From Natrialbaceae archaeon (lineage in GTDB: Archaea; Halobacteriota; Halobacteria; Halobacteriales; Natrialbaceae): a stretch of 7,187 nt of DNA. Below, one piece after another: positions 1-5,529 of the stretch. The position numbers and the translations under genes are program-made. The DNA is taken from positions 1-7,187 of the forward strand of contig PUPA01000229.1 in the NCBI GenBank assembly GCA_003552885.1. The letters are read 5' to 3'. Each line of letters starts with the position of its first letter. The first letter of the stretch is position 1. The notes beneath the pieces were generated by a model. It did not search any database and had not been told where the DNA came from. It saw only the letters and a program-made list of their open reading frames with translations.

Positions 1-478
1 CCTCGAGGTCGGCGTCGATCCGGACGATCGTCTCCTCGCCGATGACGTCGACGTGGAGGTACTCGTCGTCCGGCGAGAAGCCCGCGAAGTGCGATCCCGC
101 GCCCGTCTCGAGGTTCGCGACCAGCTCGCGGTCCTCGGTGCGGTAGATAAGCGTCCGCGCGCCGGCCGGGCAGGCGACCGCGGCGTACTCGTAGTCCGCG
201 GAGTAATCGACCATGTGGGGCATTTCTCCGCCGTCGGCCGCCGTGTCGATCTCGTCGACGAGCTCGAACGCCGCCTCGCCGCCGGACTCGTAGATGTAGA
301 TCGTGTCGAGGCCCTGGTCGGCCGCCCAGAGCTCGTAGGCGGCCGCCGCTTCGTCGTCGTCCGTCCCCTCGTCATCGTCGTCTCCGACTCCCTCCTCGCC
401 GAGGCAGCCGGCGAGAGCGGTCGAGCCGGCCGTGCCGGCACCGACCAGGAACCGTCGTCGGGTCGCGTTCGGATGCAT
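1..478 (-). CDS. Tat-exported lipoprotein, probable beta-propeller (3' end outside window)
   Basis: The minus-strand frame opens at ATG 478 and stays open to the left edge (159 codons), so the C-terminus is missing. The N-terminus has a twin-arginine signal (TRRRFL, residues 6-11), a short hydrophobic stretch and a lipobox LAGC with Cys25, so the protein is probably exported folded by Tat and lipid-anchored outside the membrane. An acidic Asp/Glu linker follows (about 28-44), usual for haloarchaeal lipoproteins. From about residue 48 the pattern WAADQGLDTIYIY, then MVDYSADYEYAAVAC and FAGFSPDDEYLHV, resembles successive blades of a YVTN/WD40-like propeller (SPDDEYL is a typical blade turn). 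Ligand or partner is unknown. A T-rich promoter element 22-31 bases upstream fits a leaderless transcript and supports this start. Export class is well supported; the propeller call is inference from a partial protein. Confidence 0.8.
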   Translation of the reverse strand, partial: MHPNATRRRFLVGAGTAGSTALAGCLGEEGVGDDDDEGTDDDEAAAAYELWAADQGLDTIYIYESGGEAAFELVDEIDTAADGGEMPHMVDYSADYEYAAVACPAGARTLIYRTEDRELVANLETGAGSHFAGFSPDDEYLHVDVIGEETIVRIDADLE

Positions 479-499
479 TCGACTTCGGTAACGACCCCG

Positions 500-509
500 G
501 AAACAAAAA
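500..509 (-). promoter_or_regulatory. TATA-like promoter of the Tat lipoprotein gene
   Basis: The minus strand reads TTTTTGTTTC, its first T 31 bases before the ATG at 478. This spacing places the transcription start at or next to the start codon (leaderless). The element and the bases after it (minus strand 509 to 495) are identical over 15 bases to the promoter at 5500-5514. Confidence 0.6.
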
Positions 510-672
510 TCCACGGTTTCAGGCCCCAAGGGCGGCGAATTCGGCGTTTTGGCGTAGAAAGCGGCAAGGCTCGTTCCGGCTTCAGTCTCAGACCGGCCGA
601 TCCGGATCGTGGGAGGGCGATACCACCGGTTTCGGGGATCTCAGCGCGACAGATACCGGAATTTTTTGCTGG

Positions 673-703
673 GGGCTGTGTCGTCCACGCGACGGGACAG
701 CCC
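673..703. repeat. Inverted repeat able to form a bulged hairpin
   Basis: GGGCTGT (673-679) pairs with ACAGCCC (697-703), and GTCG (680-683) pairs with CGAC (690-693). This gives 7 + 4 base pairs with a GGG bulge (694-696) and a six-base loop. A T6 run sits just before it on the plus strand (662-667); on the minus strand, the direction of the flanking genes, this is an A-run, so it does not look like a normal archaeal T-tract terminator. It lies directly before the 34-base repeats. It could be an operator, a structured RNA or a chance GC palindrome. Confidence 0.5.
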
Positions 704-709
704 GGGTCG

Positions 710-845
710 GGACGGCGGTTCGAACGCTCGGCTCCGACATCCCGGACGGCTGTTCGAACGCTCGGCTCTGGTGCTCTGGACGGCGATTCCGACGTCTGGA
801 TCCGGTGTCACTGACGGTGATTCAGGGGTCGGCGTCCGACCGCTC
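710..845. repeat. 34-base imperfect tandem repeat array, two clear and two decayed units
   Basis: Units start at 710, 744, 778 and 812. Units 1 and 2 agree at 24 of their first 25 bases (GGACGGC, then GTTCGAACGCTCGGCTC). Unit 3 keeps GGACGGCG and ATTC and agrees with unit 1 at about 23 of 34 bases. Unit 4 (TGACGGTGATTC) is weaker and runs over the stop and last codons of the minus-strand Nmad3-like gene. Units 1 and 2 each hold a TTCGAA palindrome. There are no spacers, so this is not a CRISPR array. It may be slippage-derived sequence at a gene end or a set of protein-binding sites. Confidence 0.7.
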
Positions 846-1625
846 GCCGGGGCGACCCACCCGGTCGACGAACGCCTCCCGCTCGATCGCACACCGGTAG
901 GCCGGTTTGTAGGTCATGTTCTCCCCACCCTCCCGGACCGACCAGTTCGTGGCGATCGTCTCCCGGAGGTAGTAGGCCGGCCGCTCGTTGCCCGGCTTCA
1001 CGCGGTAGTCGCTGAGCCGGATCGGATGGCGCTCGAAGAGTCCGCCGGGCTCCCGGCCGTCGACGACGACGATCCGCTTTCCCTCGAGGAACGGGCGGTC
1101 GCCTCTGGCCCGTTTCGCGTGGGCGTTCTCCGGATGGGCCTCGAGGATCCGCCGTCGCTCGGCCGGCGGTGTTTCGGGCCCCACGACCGCCACCGACGCG
1201 ACGGTGAAGTAGCCGATCAGGTACCGGTGGGCGCGCTCGCCGTCCGGCCGGCGCAGGCCGGCGTAGAAGCCGACGACGTCGCCGGGGTCGAGGGCGGAGA
1301 GCCGGGAGACGTAACCGCTCGTGCGGTGTTCGCCGTAGGTCAGCGACTCGAAGTTCGGATCGTGGTGGATCGGCCAGTCGGCCAGCTCCGCGCCCTCGAC
1401 GGCCAGCTCCGGCTCGCGGACGGGACGGGGCCTGACGGTAGCCGCGAGCTCCGCGGCGGTCCGGTCGTCGTACCGCAGCTCCCAGGAGCCGAGGCTCTCT
1501 CGCTCGTCCGTCTCGCGGGTTTTCTCCGGGATCGGCAGGTACTCGAAGCGGCCGTCGTCGTACAGCGGGCCGAGCACGCCGAGGTTGGTGGTGTCGGCGC
1601 CGACGCCGGCGAGGACGACTGTCAC
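822..1625 (-). CDS. Putative nucleotide-modification-associated protein (Nmad3-like), haloarchaeal conserved
   Basis: The protein is 267 residues from a GTG start at 1625. The sequence resembles haloarchaeal proteins that I recall being annotated as Nmad3 family (nucleotide modification associated domain 3). That family was proposed from genome context to act in nucleic-acid base modification; no activity is established here. Visible conserved-looking segments are TVVLAGVGADTTNLG at the N-terminus, PNFESLTYGEHRTSGYVSRL (90-109), GDVVGFYAGLRRP (115-127), HRYLIGYFTV (133-142), ENAHAKRA (166-173) and VVVDGREPGGLF (186-197). There is no signal peptide or membrane helix, so it is probably cytoplasmic. 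An ATG 72 bases upstream (1697) is in frame, but it would add a non-conserved-looking leader; the GTG start has a TTTTGAG promoter element 29 bases upstream. Gene identity as a real CDS is firm; the family name is moderate. Confidence 0.75.
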   Translation of the reverse strand: MTVVLAGVGADTTNLGVLGPLYDDGRFEYLPIPEKTRETDERESLGSWELRYDDRTAAELAATVRPRPVREPELAVEGAELADWPIHHDPNFESLTYGEHRTSGYVSRLSALDPGDVVGFYAGLRRPDGERAHRYLIGYFTVASVAVVGPETPPAERRRILEAHPENAHAKRARGDRPFLEGKRIVVVDGREPGGLFERHPIRLSDYRVKPGNERPAYYLRETIATNWSVREGGENMTYKPAYRCAIEREAFVDRVGRPGERSDADP

Positions 1626-1647
1626 GACCGTTCCGTAGACGTCGGCC

Positions 1648-1654
1648 CTCAAAA
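1648..1654 (-). promoter_or_regulatory. TATA-like promoter deciding the GTG start of the Nmad3-like gene
   Basis: The minus strand reads TTTTGAG, first T 29 bases before GTG 1625. The same heptamer sits 28 bases before the lycopene-cyclase-like gene at 6440. The placement fits a leaderless transcript starting at the GTG and excludes the upstream ATG 1697 for this transcript. Confidence 0.55.
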
Positions 1655-1700
1655 CCGGACCGGTTCGTGGCGACGGACCGACCGGGACGGGGAACAACGC

Positions 1701-1707
1701 TCATATG
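1701..1707 (+). promoter_or_regulatory. TATA-like promoter of the small membrane protein gene
   Basis: TCATATG begins 31 bases before ATG 1732. An earlier in-frame ATG at 1705 lies inside this element, so the start at 1732 is preferred. The promoter diverges from the one at 1648-1654, and about 107 bases separate the two start codons. Confidence 0.5.
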
Positions 1708-1731
1708 CCCTCCGGGGCTACGTCGGGTCGA

Positions 1732-1941
1732 ATGAAGGTATCGACGCTCCAGGCCGGCTTCTACCTCCTCGGCATCTTCCTGAACGTCATCGCCCTACTG
1801 TACTCGATCGACACCGGCCAGCCGCTTTACGCCGTCGTCTTCGCCTCCGTCGTCGTCTACCTGATCTACCGCTACCGAACCCGCGGTCGGTTCGACGCGG
1901 AAGGGACTCCCGCAGGCGAGGAGGTCACCGGCGAGAAGTGA
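1732..1941 (+). CDS. Small two-helix membrane protein, function unknown
   Basis: The protein is 69 residues from ATG 1732 (MKVSTLQAGF). I do not recognise a named family. It has two likely membrane helices, about residues 8-26 (FYLLGIFLNVIALLYSI) and 32-47 (LYAVVFASVVVYLIY), joined by a short DTGQP turn. A positive RYRTRGR stretch follows helix 2, suggesting that end is cytoplasmic, and then a short acidic tail. It is transcribed away from the Nmad3-like gene with its own TATA element. An alternative start at ATG 1705 would add nine residues and seems less likely. The end of the gene is partly duplicated in the sequence just after the stop codon. Confidence 0.72.
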   Translation: MKVSTLQAGFYLLGIFLNVIALLYSIDTGQPLYAVVFASVVVYLIYRYRTRGRFDAEGTPAGEEVTGEK

Positions 1942-1975
1942 TCGCGTCTTCTCCGAGAAGCGATCGCGTCCTCAG
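1932..1975. repeat. 22-base tandem duplication across a stop codon
   Basis: Copies 1932-1953 and 1954-1975 agree at 18 of 22 bases (shared CGAGAAG, then GATCGCGTC). The first copy contains the last sense codons and the TGA stop of the small membrane protein; in the second the T of the stop is C. The copies also create a CTTCT/AGAAG inverted pair at 1948-1960. Confidence 0.65.
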
Positions 1976-2032
1976 TGGGAGCCGACACCTCACGCTCGTC
2001 CGCAGGTGGACGACGCGCTCGGAACGACCTCC

Positions 2033-2086
2033 GCCCGGACTTTCCGTGTAGCGAGGCGAGCCCGGACTTTCCGTGTAGCGAGAAGA
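2033..2086. repeat. 27-base tandem repeat just upstream of the dedA-like promoter
   Basis: Copies 2033-2059 and 2060-2086 match at 25 of 27 bases; the first 23 are identical (begin GCCCGGACTTTCCG and end TGTAGCGAG). The array ends 4 bases before the TATA element of the DedA gene, where archaeal activators and the BRE-binding factor TFB act. A tandem operator is plausible; simple duplication is also possible. Confidence 0.75.
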
Positions 2087-2089
2087 GAC

Positions 2090-2096
2090 TTATACG
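2090..2096 (+). promoter_or_regulatory. TATA box of the DedA-family gene
   Basis: TTATACG starts 27 bases before GTG 2117, the best TATA box match in the window. It decides the start: the longer in-frame ATG at 2006 would lie upstream of the promoter and would translate the repeats as an arginine-rich leader. Confidence 0.65.
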
Positions 2097-2116
2097 ACCC
2101 CCACGGACTGGGGACA

Positions 2117-2629
2117 GTGATCGACGCCACGGCAGGAGCGACCCTCGAGTTCGTCGTGACGTACGGAGCGGCCGCGCTGCTCGCCGTCTTCGTCCTCGAG
2201 GGGATGCTGGTCGGAAAGCTGCTCCCGACGCGGACGCTGTTCGTCGGCGTCGTCCTGGCGGCCGGCACCGGGTTCGTGGAACTCGCACCCGTGCTCGTCG
2301 CGGCCGCGGTCGGCGCCACCGTCGGACAGACGCTGCTTTTCCTCTCGATCCGCCACCTGGACGTCGACCCCGTCGCGAGCGATCGGCTGCCGGTGGAACG
2401 GCGCCACGTCGACCGGTCCGAGCGCTGGTTCGACCGGTGGGGTCCCGCGGCGATCGCCCTCACCAACGTCCTCCCGGTAGCCAGGGGGTGGATGACCGTC
2501 CCGACGGCGATGACCGAGGTCTCCGGCTACCGGTTCTCGCTGTACTCGATGGCCGGTACGGCCGTCTACGTCGGCCTGCTCGTCGGCGTCGCGACCGGCC
2601 TCGAGACGGCCGCCGGCACGCTCCTCTGA
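2117..2629 (+). CDS. DedA/VTT-domain (SNARE-associated) membrane protein
   Basis: The protein is 170 residues from GTG 2117 and is mostly hydrophobic. It resembles the DedA/VTT family; bacterial members include undecaprenyl-phosphate flippases, so a polyprenyl-phosphate or lipid translocase role in the archaeal membrane is a reasonable but unproven guess. Helical or re-entrant segments are seen at about 11-30, 34-50, 54-78, 108-132 and 142-160. Family-like features are LEGMLVGKLLPTRTLF (27-42), with the acidic residue before the first re-entrant turn, and NVLPVARGWMTVPTAM (117-132), with Pro120 and Arg123, equivalent to the F-x-P-x-x-R stretch of DedA proteins. The Arg usually seen a few residues before that proline is not evident. 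It has its own TATA box preceded by a tandem repeat, and acyP follows 80 bases later with a separate promoter. Confidence 0.8.
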   Translation: MIDATAGATLEFVVTYGAAALLAVFVLEGMLVGKLLPTRTLFVGVVLAAGTGFVELAPVLVAAAVGATVGQTLLFLSIRHLDVDPVASDRLPVERRHVDRSERWFDRWGPAAIALTNVLPVARGWMTVPTAMTEVSGYRFSLYSMAGTAVYVGLLVGVATGLETAAGTLL

Positions 2630-2680
2630 GCGGGCCGGGTGAGAGCCGACGCGGACGGGCGCCGGGATCGACGGGCGGAC

Positions 2681-2690
2681 TTTTTGTTCC
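2681..2690 (+). promoter_or_regulatory. TATA-like promoter of acylphosphatase gene
   Basis: TTTTTGTTCC begins 29 bases before ATG 2710. It shares TTTTTGTT with the promoters at 500-509 (minus) and 5500-5509 (plus), and a GACCGA follows as at 5514-5519. Confidence 0.6.
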
Positions 2691-2709
2691 TGGCGACCGA
2701 CCGGCCGCC

Positions 2710-2988
2710 ATGGACGACCGAACGCGAGCGCACGTCTTCGTCTCGGGGACCGTCCAGGGCGTCTACTACCGGGCGAACACCCGGCACCGAGCCGACGATC
2801 ACGGCGTCGACGGCTGGGTTCGCAACCTCCCGGACGGGCGGGTCGAGGCCGTCTTCGAGGGGCCCACGGATGCCGTCGAGTCGATGGTCGAGTGGTGCCG
2901 GGAGGGGAGTCCGGCCGCGGAGGTCGAGGCCGTCGAGGTCGAGTACGGCGATCCCCGCGGTGAGGCGGGGTTCGAGATAAGACGGTAG
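2710..2988 (+). CDS. acyP: Acylphosphatase
   Basis: The protein is 92 residues, the usual length for this family, and hydrolyses carboxyl-phosphate bonds such as that of acetyl- or glyceroyl-phosphate in the cytoplasm. The signature is complete: HVFVSGTVQGVYYRANT (8-24) is the phosphate-binding loop ending in catalytic Arg21 (family pattern GxVQGVxFR, here with Tyr-Tyr), and GWVRNLPDGRVEAVFEG (35-51) holds catalytic Asn39. The C-terminal GFEIRR matches the family's last strand. The start is fixed by the motif spacing and by a promoter 29 bases upstream. A Tat-exported protein starts 30 bases after the stop and may share the transcript. Identification is firm; the physiological substrate is unknown. 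Confidence 0.95.
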   Translation: MDDRTRAHVFVSGTVQGVYYRANTRHRADDHGVDGWVRNLPDGRVEAVFEGPTDAVESMVEWCREGSPAAEVEAVEVEYGDPRGEAGFEIRR

Positions 2989-3018
2989 GTTCATCCGCGG
3001 TCGGACGAACCGTCGCAC

Positions 3019-3450
3019 ATGCTCAGCCGACGGCAGCTGCTCGCGGCGGCCGGCGCCGGCGTCGGCGTCGGTGCCCTCGGCGTCGGCGTCGGCCGGACGA
3101 TCCACCGCGGAACCGTCTTCGAGAAGTGGATCCGCGGATGGAACGGGGACGGCTCGGAGCTCGTCCACTCGGTGGTGATCGACAGTATGGGGTCGCCGTA
3201 CGTCCCGGAAACCGACGGGGAGCTGTTTAGCACGGCCCAGGGCCGTCGCCCGGTCGCGACCGACGAGGTCCACGCCAGCCTCAGGGAGCGATACGACCGG
3301 GTCGAGTACGGCCTGAACGTCTGCTCGACCGACGCCCGCCGGGACTGTCGCGGCGGGAGGGCCAGCCGCGAGGCGTTCAACGCCGTCCAGGTCACCGACG
3401 AGGTCACCGCCGCGATCGCCGCCGACAGGGTTCGGCTCCTCCGATCGTGA
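3019..3450 (+). CDS. Small Tat-exported protein with a Cys pair, function unknown
   Basis: The protein is 143 residues. The N-terminus MLSRRQLLAAAGAGVGVGALGVGVG is a twin-arginine signal (SRRQLL) with a Gly/Ala hydrophobic core; no lipobox Cys follows, so the product may be released or stay anchored by this helix. The mature part has no family I recognise. It includes GSELVHSVVIDSMGSPYVPE (45-64), LRERYDRVEYGLNVCSTDARRDC and FNAVQVTDEVTAAIAADRV. Only two cysteines occur (102 and 110), close together, and could form a disulfide outside the cell. No clear TATA box lies at the expected distance (weak TTCATCC near 2990), so it may be read through from acyP 30 bases upstream. The stop lies one base from the moaC stop on the other strand. 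Confidence 0.75.
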   Translation: MLSRRQLLAAAGAGVGVGALGVGVGRTIHRGTVFEKWIRGWNGDGSELVHSVVIDSMGSPYVPETDGELFSTAQGRRPVATDEVHASLRERYDRVEYGLNVCSTDARRDCRGGRASREAFNAVQVTDEVTAAIAADRVRLLRS

Positions 3451-3451
3451 G

Positions 3452-4009
3452 TCAGCGTCGCCCTTTCTGCTTCTCGAGGACCCGGACGGTCGAGATTCGG
3501 GTCGCCGGATAGTTCCCCGACTCGTCTTTCTCGATCGCTTTGACCATGTCCCAGACGACGTTCAACCCGGTGGTGACTCCCTGGAGGGCCTCCATCTCAC
3601 AGCCGGTTTTGCCCGTCGTCTCGACGGCGACCTCCAGGGCGATCCGGTCCCCGCCGACGTCGAACGCGGTCTCGACGTTCGTGATCGGGATCTGGTGGCA
3701 CATCGGGATCGTCTCCCAGGTGTGTTTGACCGCGTCGATCGCACCGACGCGCGCGGTCGCGAGCACGTCCCCCTTGCCGACCTCGTCGGCCCGGATCGCC
3801 GCGACCGTCGACGGCTGGAGGTGGATCTCGCCGGCGGCGACCGCCCGCCGGTCGACGTCGGGTTTCCCGCCGACGTCGACCATCTGGACGTCCCCTTCCT
3901 CGGTGGTGTGGGTGAGCGCGTCGGCCGCCGACTCCCCGGGATCGTCGGCGGCCGACTCGCGTTCGTCCGGTTCGTGACGTCCGTCCTCCCCGGGATCTTC
4001 TTCACGCAT
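3452..4009 (-). CDS. moaC: Cyclic pyranopterin monophosphate synthase MoaC
   Basis: The protein is 185 residues. It makes cyclic pyranopterin monophosphate from the cyclic-dihydro-GTP made by MoaA, an early step in molybdenum/tungsten cofactor synthesis. Family motifs in order: VQMVDVGGKPDVDRRAVA (41-58), GKGDVLATAR (78-87, Lys79 likely active-site), TWETIPMCHQIPI (98-109, His105), TGKTGCEMEAL (132-142, with Cys where Val is common), and WDMVKAIEKD (153-162, Asp154 and Lys157). Equivalent residues are catalytic in E. coli MoaC. The first 35 or so residues are an acidic, low-complexity extension. ATG 4009 overlaps the end of nnr by 8 bases, with a GGTGG (minus strand 4019-4015) before it, so translation is probably coupled to nnr. 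Confidence 0.95.
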   Translation of the reverse strand: MREEDPGEDGRHEPDERESAADDPGESAADALTHTTEEGDVQMVDVGGKPDVDRRAVAAGEIHLQPSTVAAIRADEVGKGDVLATARVGAIDAVKHTWETIPMCHQIPITNVETAFDVGGDRIALEVAVETTGKTGCEMEALQGVTTGLNVVWDMVKAIEKDESGNYPATRISTVRVLEKQKGRR

Positions 4010-5426
4010 CGTCACCACCCCACAGCGCCGCGGGAAGCGCGTCGGCGAGTTCGGCGGCGAGCAAACCGAGTTCGCCATCTCCGGCGAGGCGCTCGCCGGC
4101 CAGCCCGTTGACGTACGCGCCGGCACAGGCCGCCTCAAACGGTCCGGCCTCCTCGAGCAGGGCGGCGACCAGCCCCGCGAGCGTGTCGCCGGTGCCCCCG
4201 ACGGCCATCGCCGGCGTCCCCGAGCGGTTGAGTCGGGTGCGTTCGCCGTCGGAGATCACGTCCGTCGCGCCTTTCGCGAGCACCACGCAGTCGAGGACGG
4301 CCGCCAGCGCCTCCACGTCGTCGACCGCGTCGCGCAGGTCGTCCACCTCGGGGCCGCCCATCCGGGCGAGCTCCCGGCGGTTGGGCGTACAGACGAGCGT
4401 CGCGTCGGTGTCGACGTCGCCGACGGCGTCGAGGGCCTCCGCGTCGACGACCGCGGGGCCGGCGTACGACTCGAGGAACGCCCGGACGGCCTCGAGGGTC
4501 GTCTCGGCGGCACCCAGCCCCGGCCCGAGGACGACCACGTCGTCGTACCGCTCGGCCGTCTCGACGAGCTCCGGGACGGCCTCCGGCGTCAACACTTCCC
4601 CTGGGTACGGCTGGACGATCAGATCCGGGGCGTACCCCTGAATTTCGGGGGCGACCGCCCCGGGGGCGGCGACGAACGAGAGCTCCATCCCGCCACGCAA
4701 GGCCGCGAGGGCGGCGAGTGCCGGCGCCCCGGCGTACGGGCCGCCGCCGATCACGTAGGCCCGCCCCTCACGGGCGGTCGGCCGGGCCACGGCAGCGTCG
4801 CCGGGGCCGACGAACCGCTCGGCCGCCGCGGGGATGCCGATGTCGGCGACCTCGACGGTCGCCTCGAGGTCGGCGAGCCCCGGTTTCGTCGCGTGGAAGG
4901 TGACGACGTGGTCGGCGTCGACGGCGCGGCTCGCGTCCCCCGTCTCGGCGTCGAACCCCGTGGGGACGTCGACGCTCACCACGGTCGCGTCCGCGTCGTC
5001 GATCGCCCGGACGGCCGTCGCCGCCGGCTCCCGGAGCTCGCCGCTGATCCCCGTCCCGAGGACGGCGTCGACGATCACGTCGGCTTCGGGGAGCTCGAAC
5101 GCGCTCGCGTCCCCGACCTCCCGGAGCTCGTAGCCGCCGACCTCGAGGGCAGCCCAGTTCTCCCGGGCGATTTCGGTGCCGATCGCCTCCGCACGGCCGA
5201 GAAGCAGGGTCGTCACGTCATAGCCCTCGAGAAAACGAACCGCGACGAACGCGTCGCCGCCGTTGTTCCCCCGACCGGCGACGACGACCACCCGGTCGCC
5301 CGGGTCGGCACGCGCTCGGATCGCCCGGGCCACGGCGTTCCCGCTCGACTCCATCAGCTGTTTGCGTGGGACCCCGAGGGCCGCGGCGTTCTCGTCGACG
5401 GCGGCCATCCGTCTGCCGGTGATCAT
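4002..5426 (-). CDS. nnr: Bifunctional NAD(P)H-hydrate repair enzyme (epimerase + dehydratase)
   Basis: The protein is 474 residues with both halves of the Nnr family fused. The N-terminal YjeF-N domain (about 1-215) epimerises S/R hydrated NAD(P)H: MITGRRMAAVDENA at the start, KQLMESSGNAVA (22-33), VVAGRGNNGGDAFVA (48-62), VIVDAVLGTGISG (117-129, Asp120) and SVDVPTGFDAETG (151-163). The C-terminal ribokinase-like domain (about 220-474) is the nucleotide-dependent dehydratase that restores NAD(P)H: VVVLGPGLG (297-305), VVDAEALDA (326-334), CTPNRRELARM (346-356), VLAKGATDV (382-390) and VGGTGDTLAGLVAALL (409-424, catalytic Asp414). ATG 5426 is chosen because MITGRRMAAVDENA matches the usual family start; an in-frame extension further upstream is low-complexity and overlaps the divergent gene. 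moaC starts inside its last codons. Its own promoter is not clear (weak CTTCAA near 5456). Confidence 0.95.
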   Translation of the reverse strand: MITGRRMAAVDENAAALGVPRKQLMESSGNAVARAIRARADPGDRVVVVAGRGNNGGDAFVAVRFLEGYDVTTLLLGRAEAIGTEIARENWAALEVGGYELREVGDASAFELPEADVIVDAVLGTGISGELREPAATAVRAIDDADATVVSVDVPTGFDAETGDASRAVDADHVVTFHATKPGLADLEATVEVADIGIPAAAERFVGPGDAAVARPTAREGRAYVIGGGPYAGAPALAALAALRGGMELSFVAAPGAVAPEIQGYAPDLIVQPYPGEVLTPEAVPELVETAERYDDVVVLGPGLGAAETTLEAVRAFLESYAGPAVVDAEALDAVGDVDTDATLVCTPNRRELARMGGPEVDDLRDAVDDVEALAAVLDCVVLAKGATDVISDGERTRLNRSGTPAMAVGGTGDTLAGLVAALLEEAGPFEAACAGAYVNGLAGERLAGDGELGLLAAELADALPAALWGGDDA

Positions 5427-5448
5427 ACCCGGCTTTGGCCCGGCCGGT

Positions 5449-5500
5449 CGTTGAAGCTTGCGGACGGAGACGGGCGTCGAAGCTCGCGGGCGGGGGAGGT
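5449..5500. repeat. Diverged 26-base tandem duplication between divergent genes
   Basis: Copies 5449-5474 and 5475-5500 agree at about 19 of 26 bases (CGT-GAAGCT-GCGG-CGG pattern), most differences being transitions. It lies in the nnr/CPYC-protein divergent promoter region and runs to the first T of the plus-strand TATA element. The match is weak enough that GC-biased coincidence remains possible. Confidence 0.4.
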
Positions 5501-5509
5501 TTTTGTTTC
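5500..5509 (+). promoter_or_regulatory. TATA-like promoter of the CPYC/redoxin operon
   Basis: TTTTTGTTTC begins 30 bases before ATG 5530. Together with the next CGGGG it is identical over 15 bases to the promoter of the Tat lipoprotein gene on the minus strand (509 to 495). Confidence 0.65.
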
Positions 5510-5529
5510 CGGGGACCGAGTGCTCGACG

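Larger units (their letters stand above)
479..821. other. 343-base intergenic gap with hairpin and 34-base repeats
   Basis: No convincing gene lies between the Tat lipoprotein start and the Nmad3-like stop. Reading frames here are arginine-rich shadows or contain the repeats in frame. Contents are the lipoprotein promoter near 500-509, a T6 run at 662-667 on the plus strand, an inverted repeat at 673-703, and a tandem repeat array from 710. Bases 545-660 show nothing I can name. Confidence 0.6.

Noticed and set aside
717..733. GGTTCGAAC resembling a tRNA T-arm, repeated 34 bases later
   Set aside because: The flanking bases do not form a T-stem and no acceptor, D or anticodon arms can be found.
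710..845. Possible CRISPR array
   Set aside because: Units are tandem without unique spacers and decay quickly; no cas gene is present.
808..1704. Second minus-strand frame of 298 codons over the Nmad3-like gene
   Set aside because: Arginine-rich composition unlike the acidic neighbours and no conserved motifs; the other frame shows clear family-like segments.
609..2051. Long plus-strand open frame (480 codons) opposite the Nmad3-like gene
   Set aside because: It is a GC-driven shadow: no recognisable domains, arginine- and proline-rich tail, and it crosses the small membrane gene and the Nmad3-like gene, which look real.
2006..2116. N-terminal extension of the DedA protein
   Set aside because: It translates the 27-base tandem repeat and lies upstream of the TATA box, so it is probably not transcribed as coding sequence.
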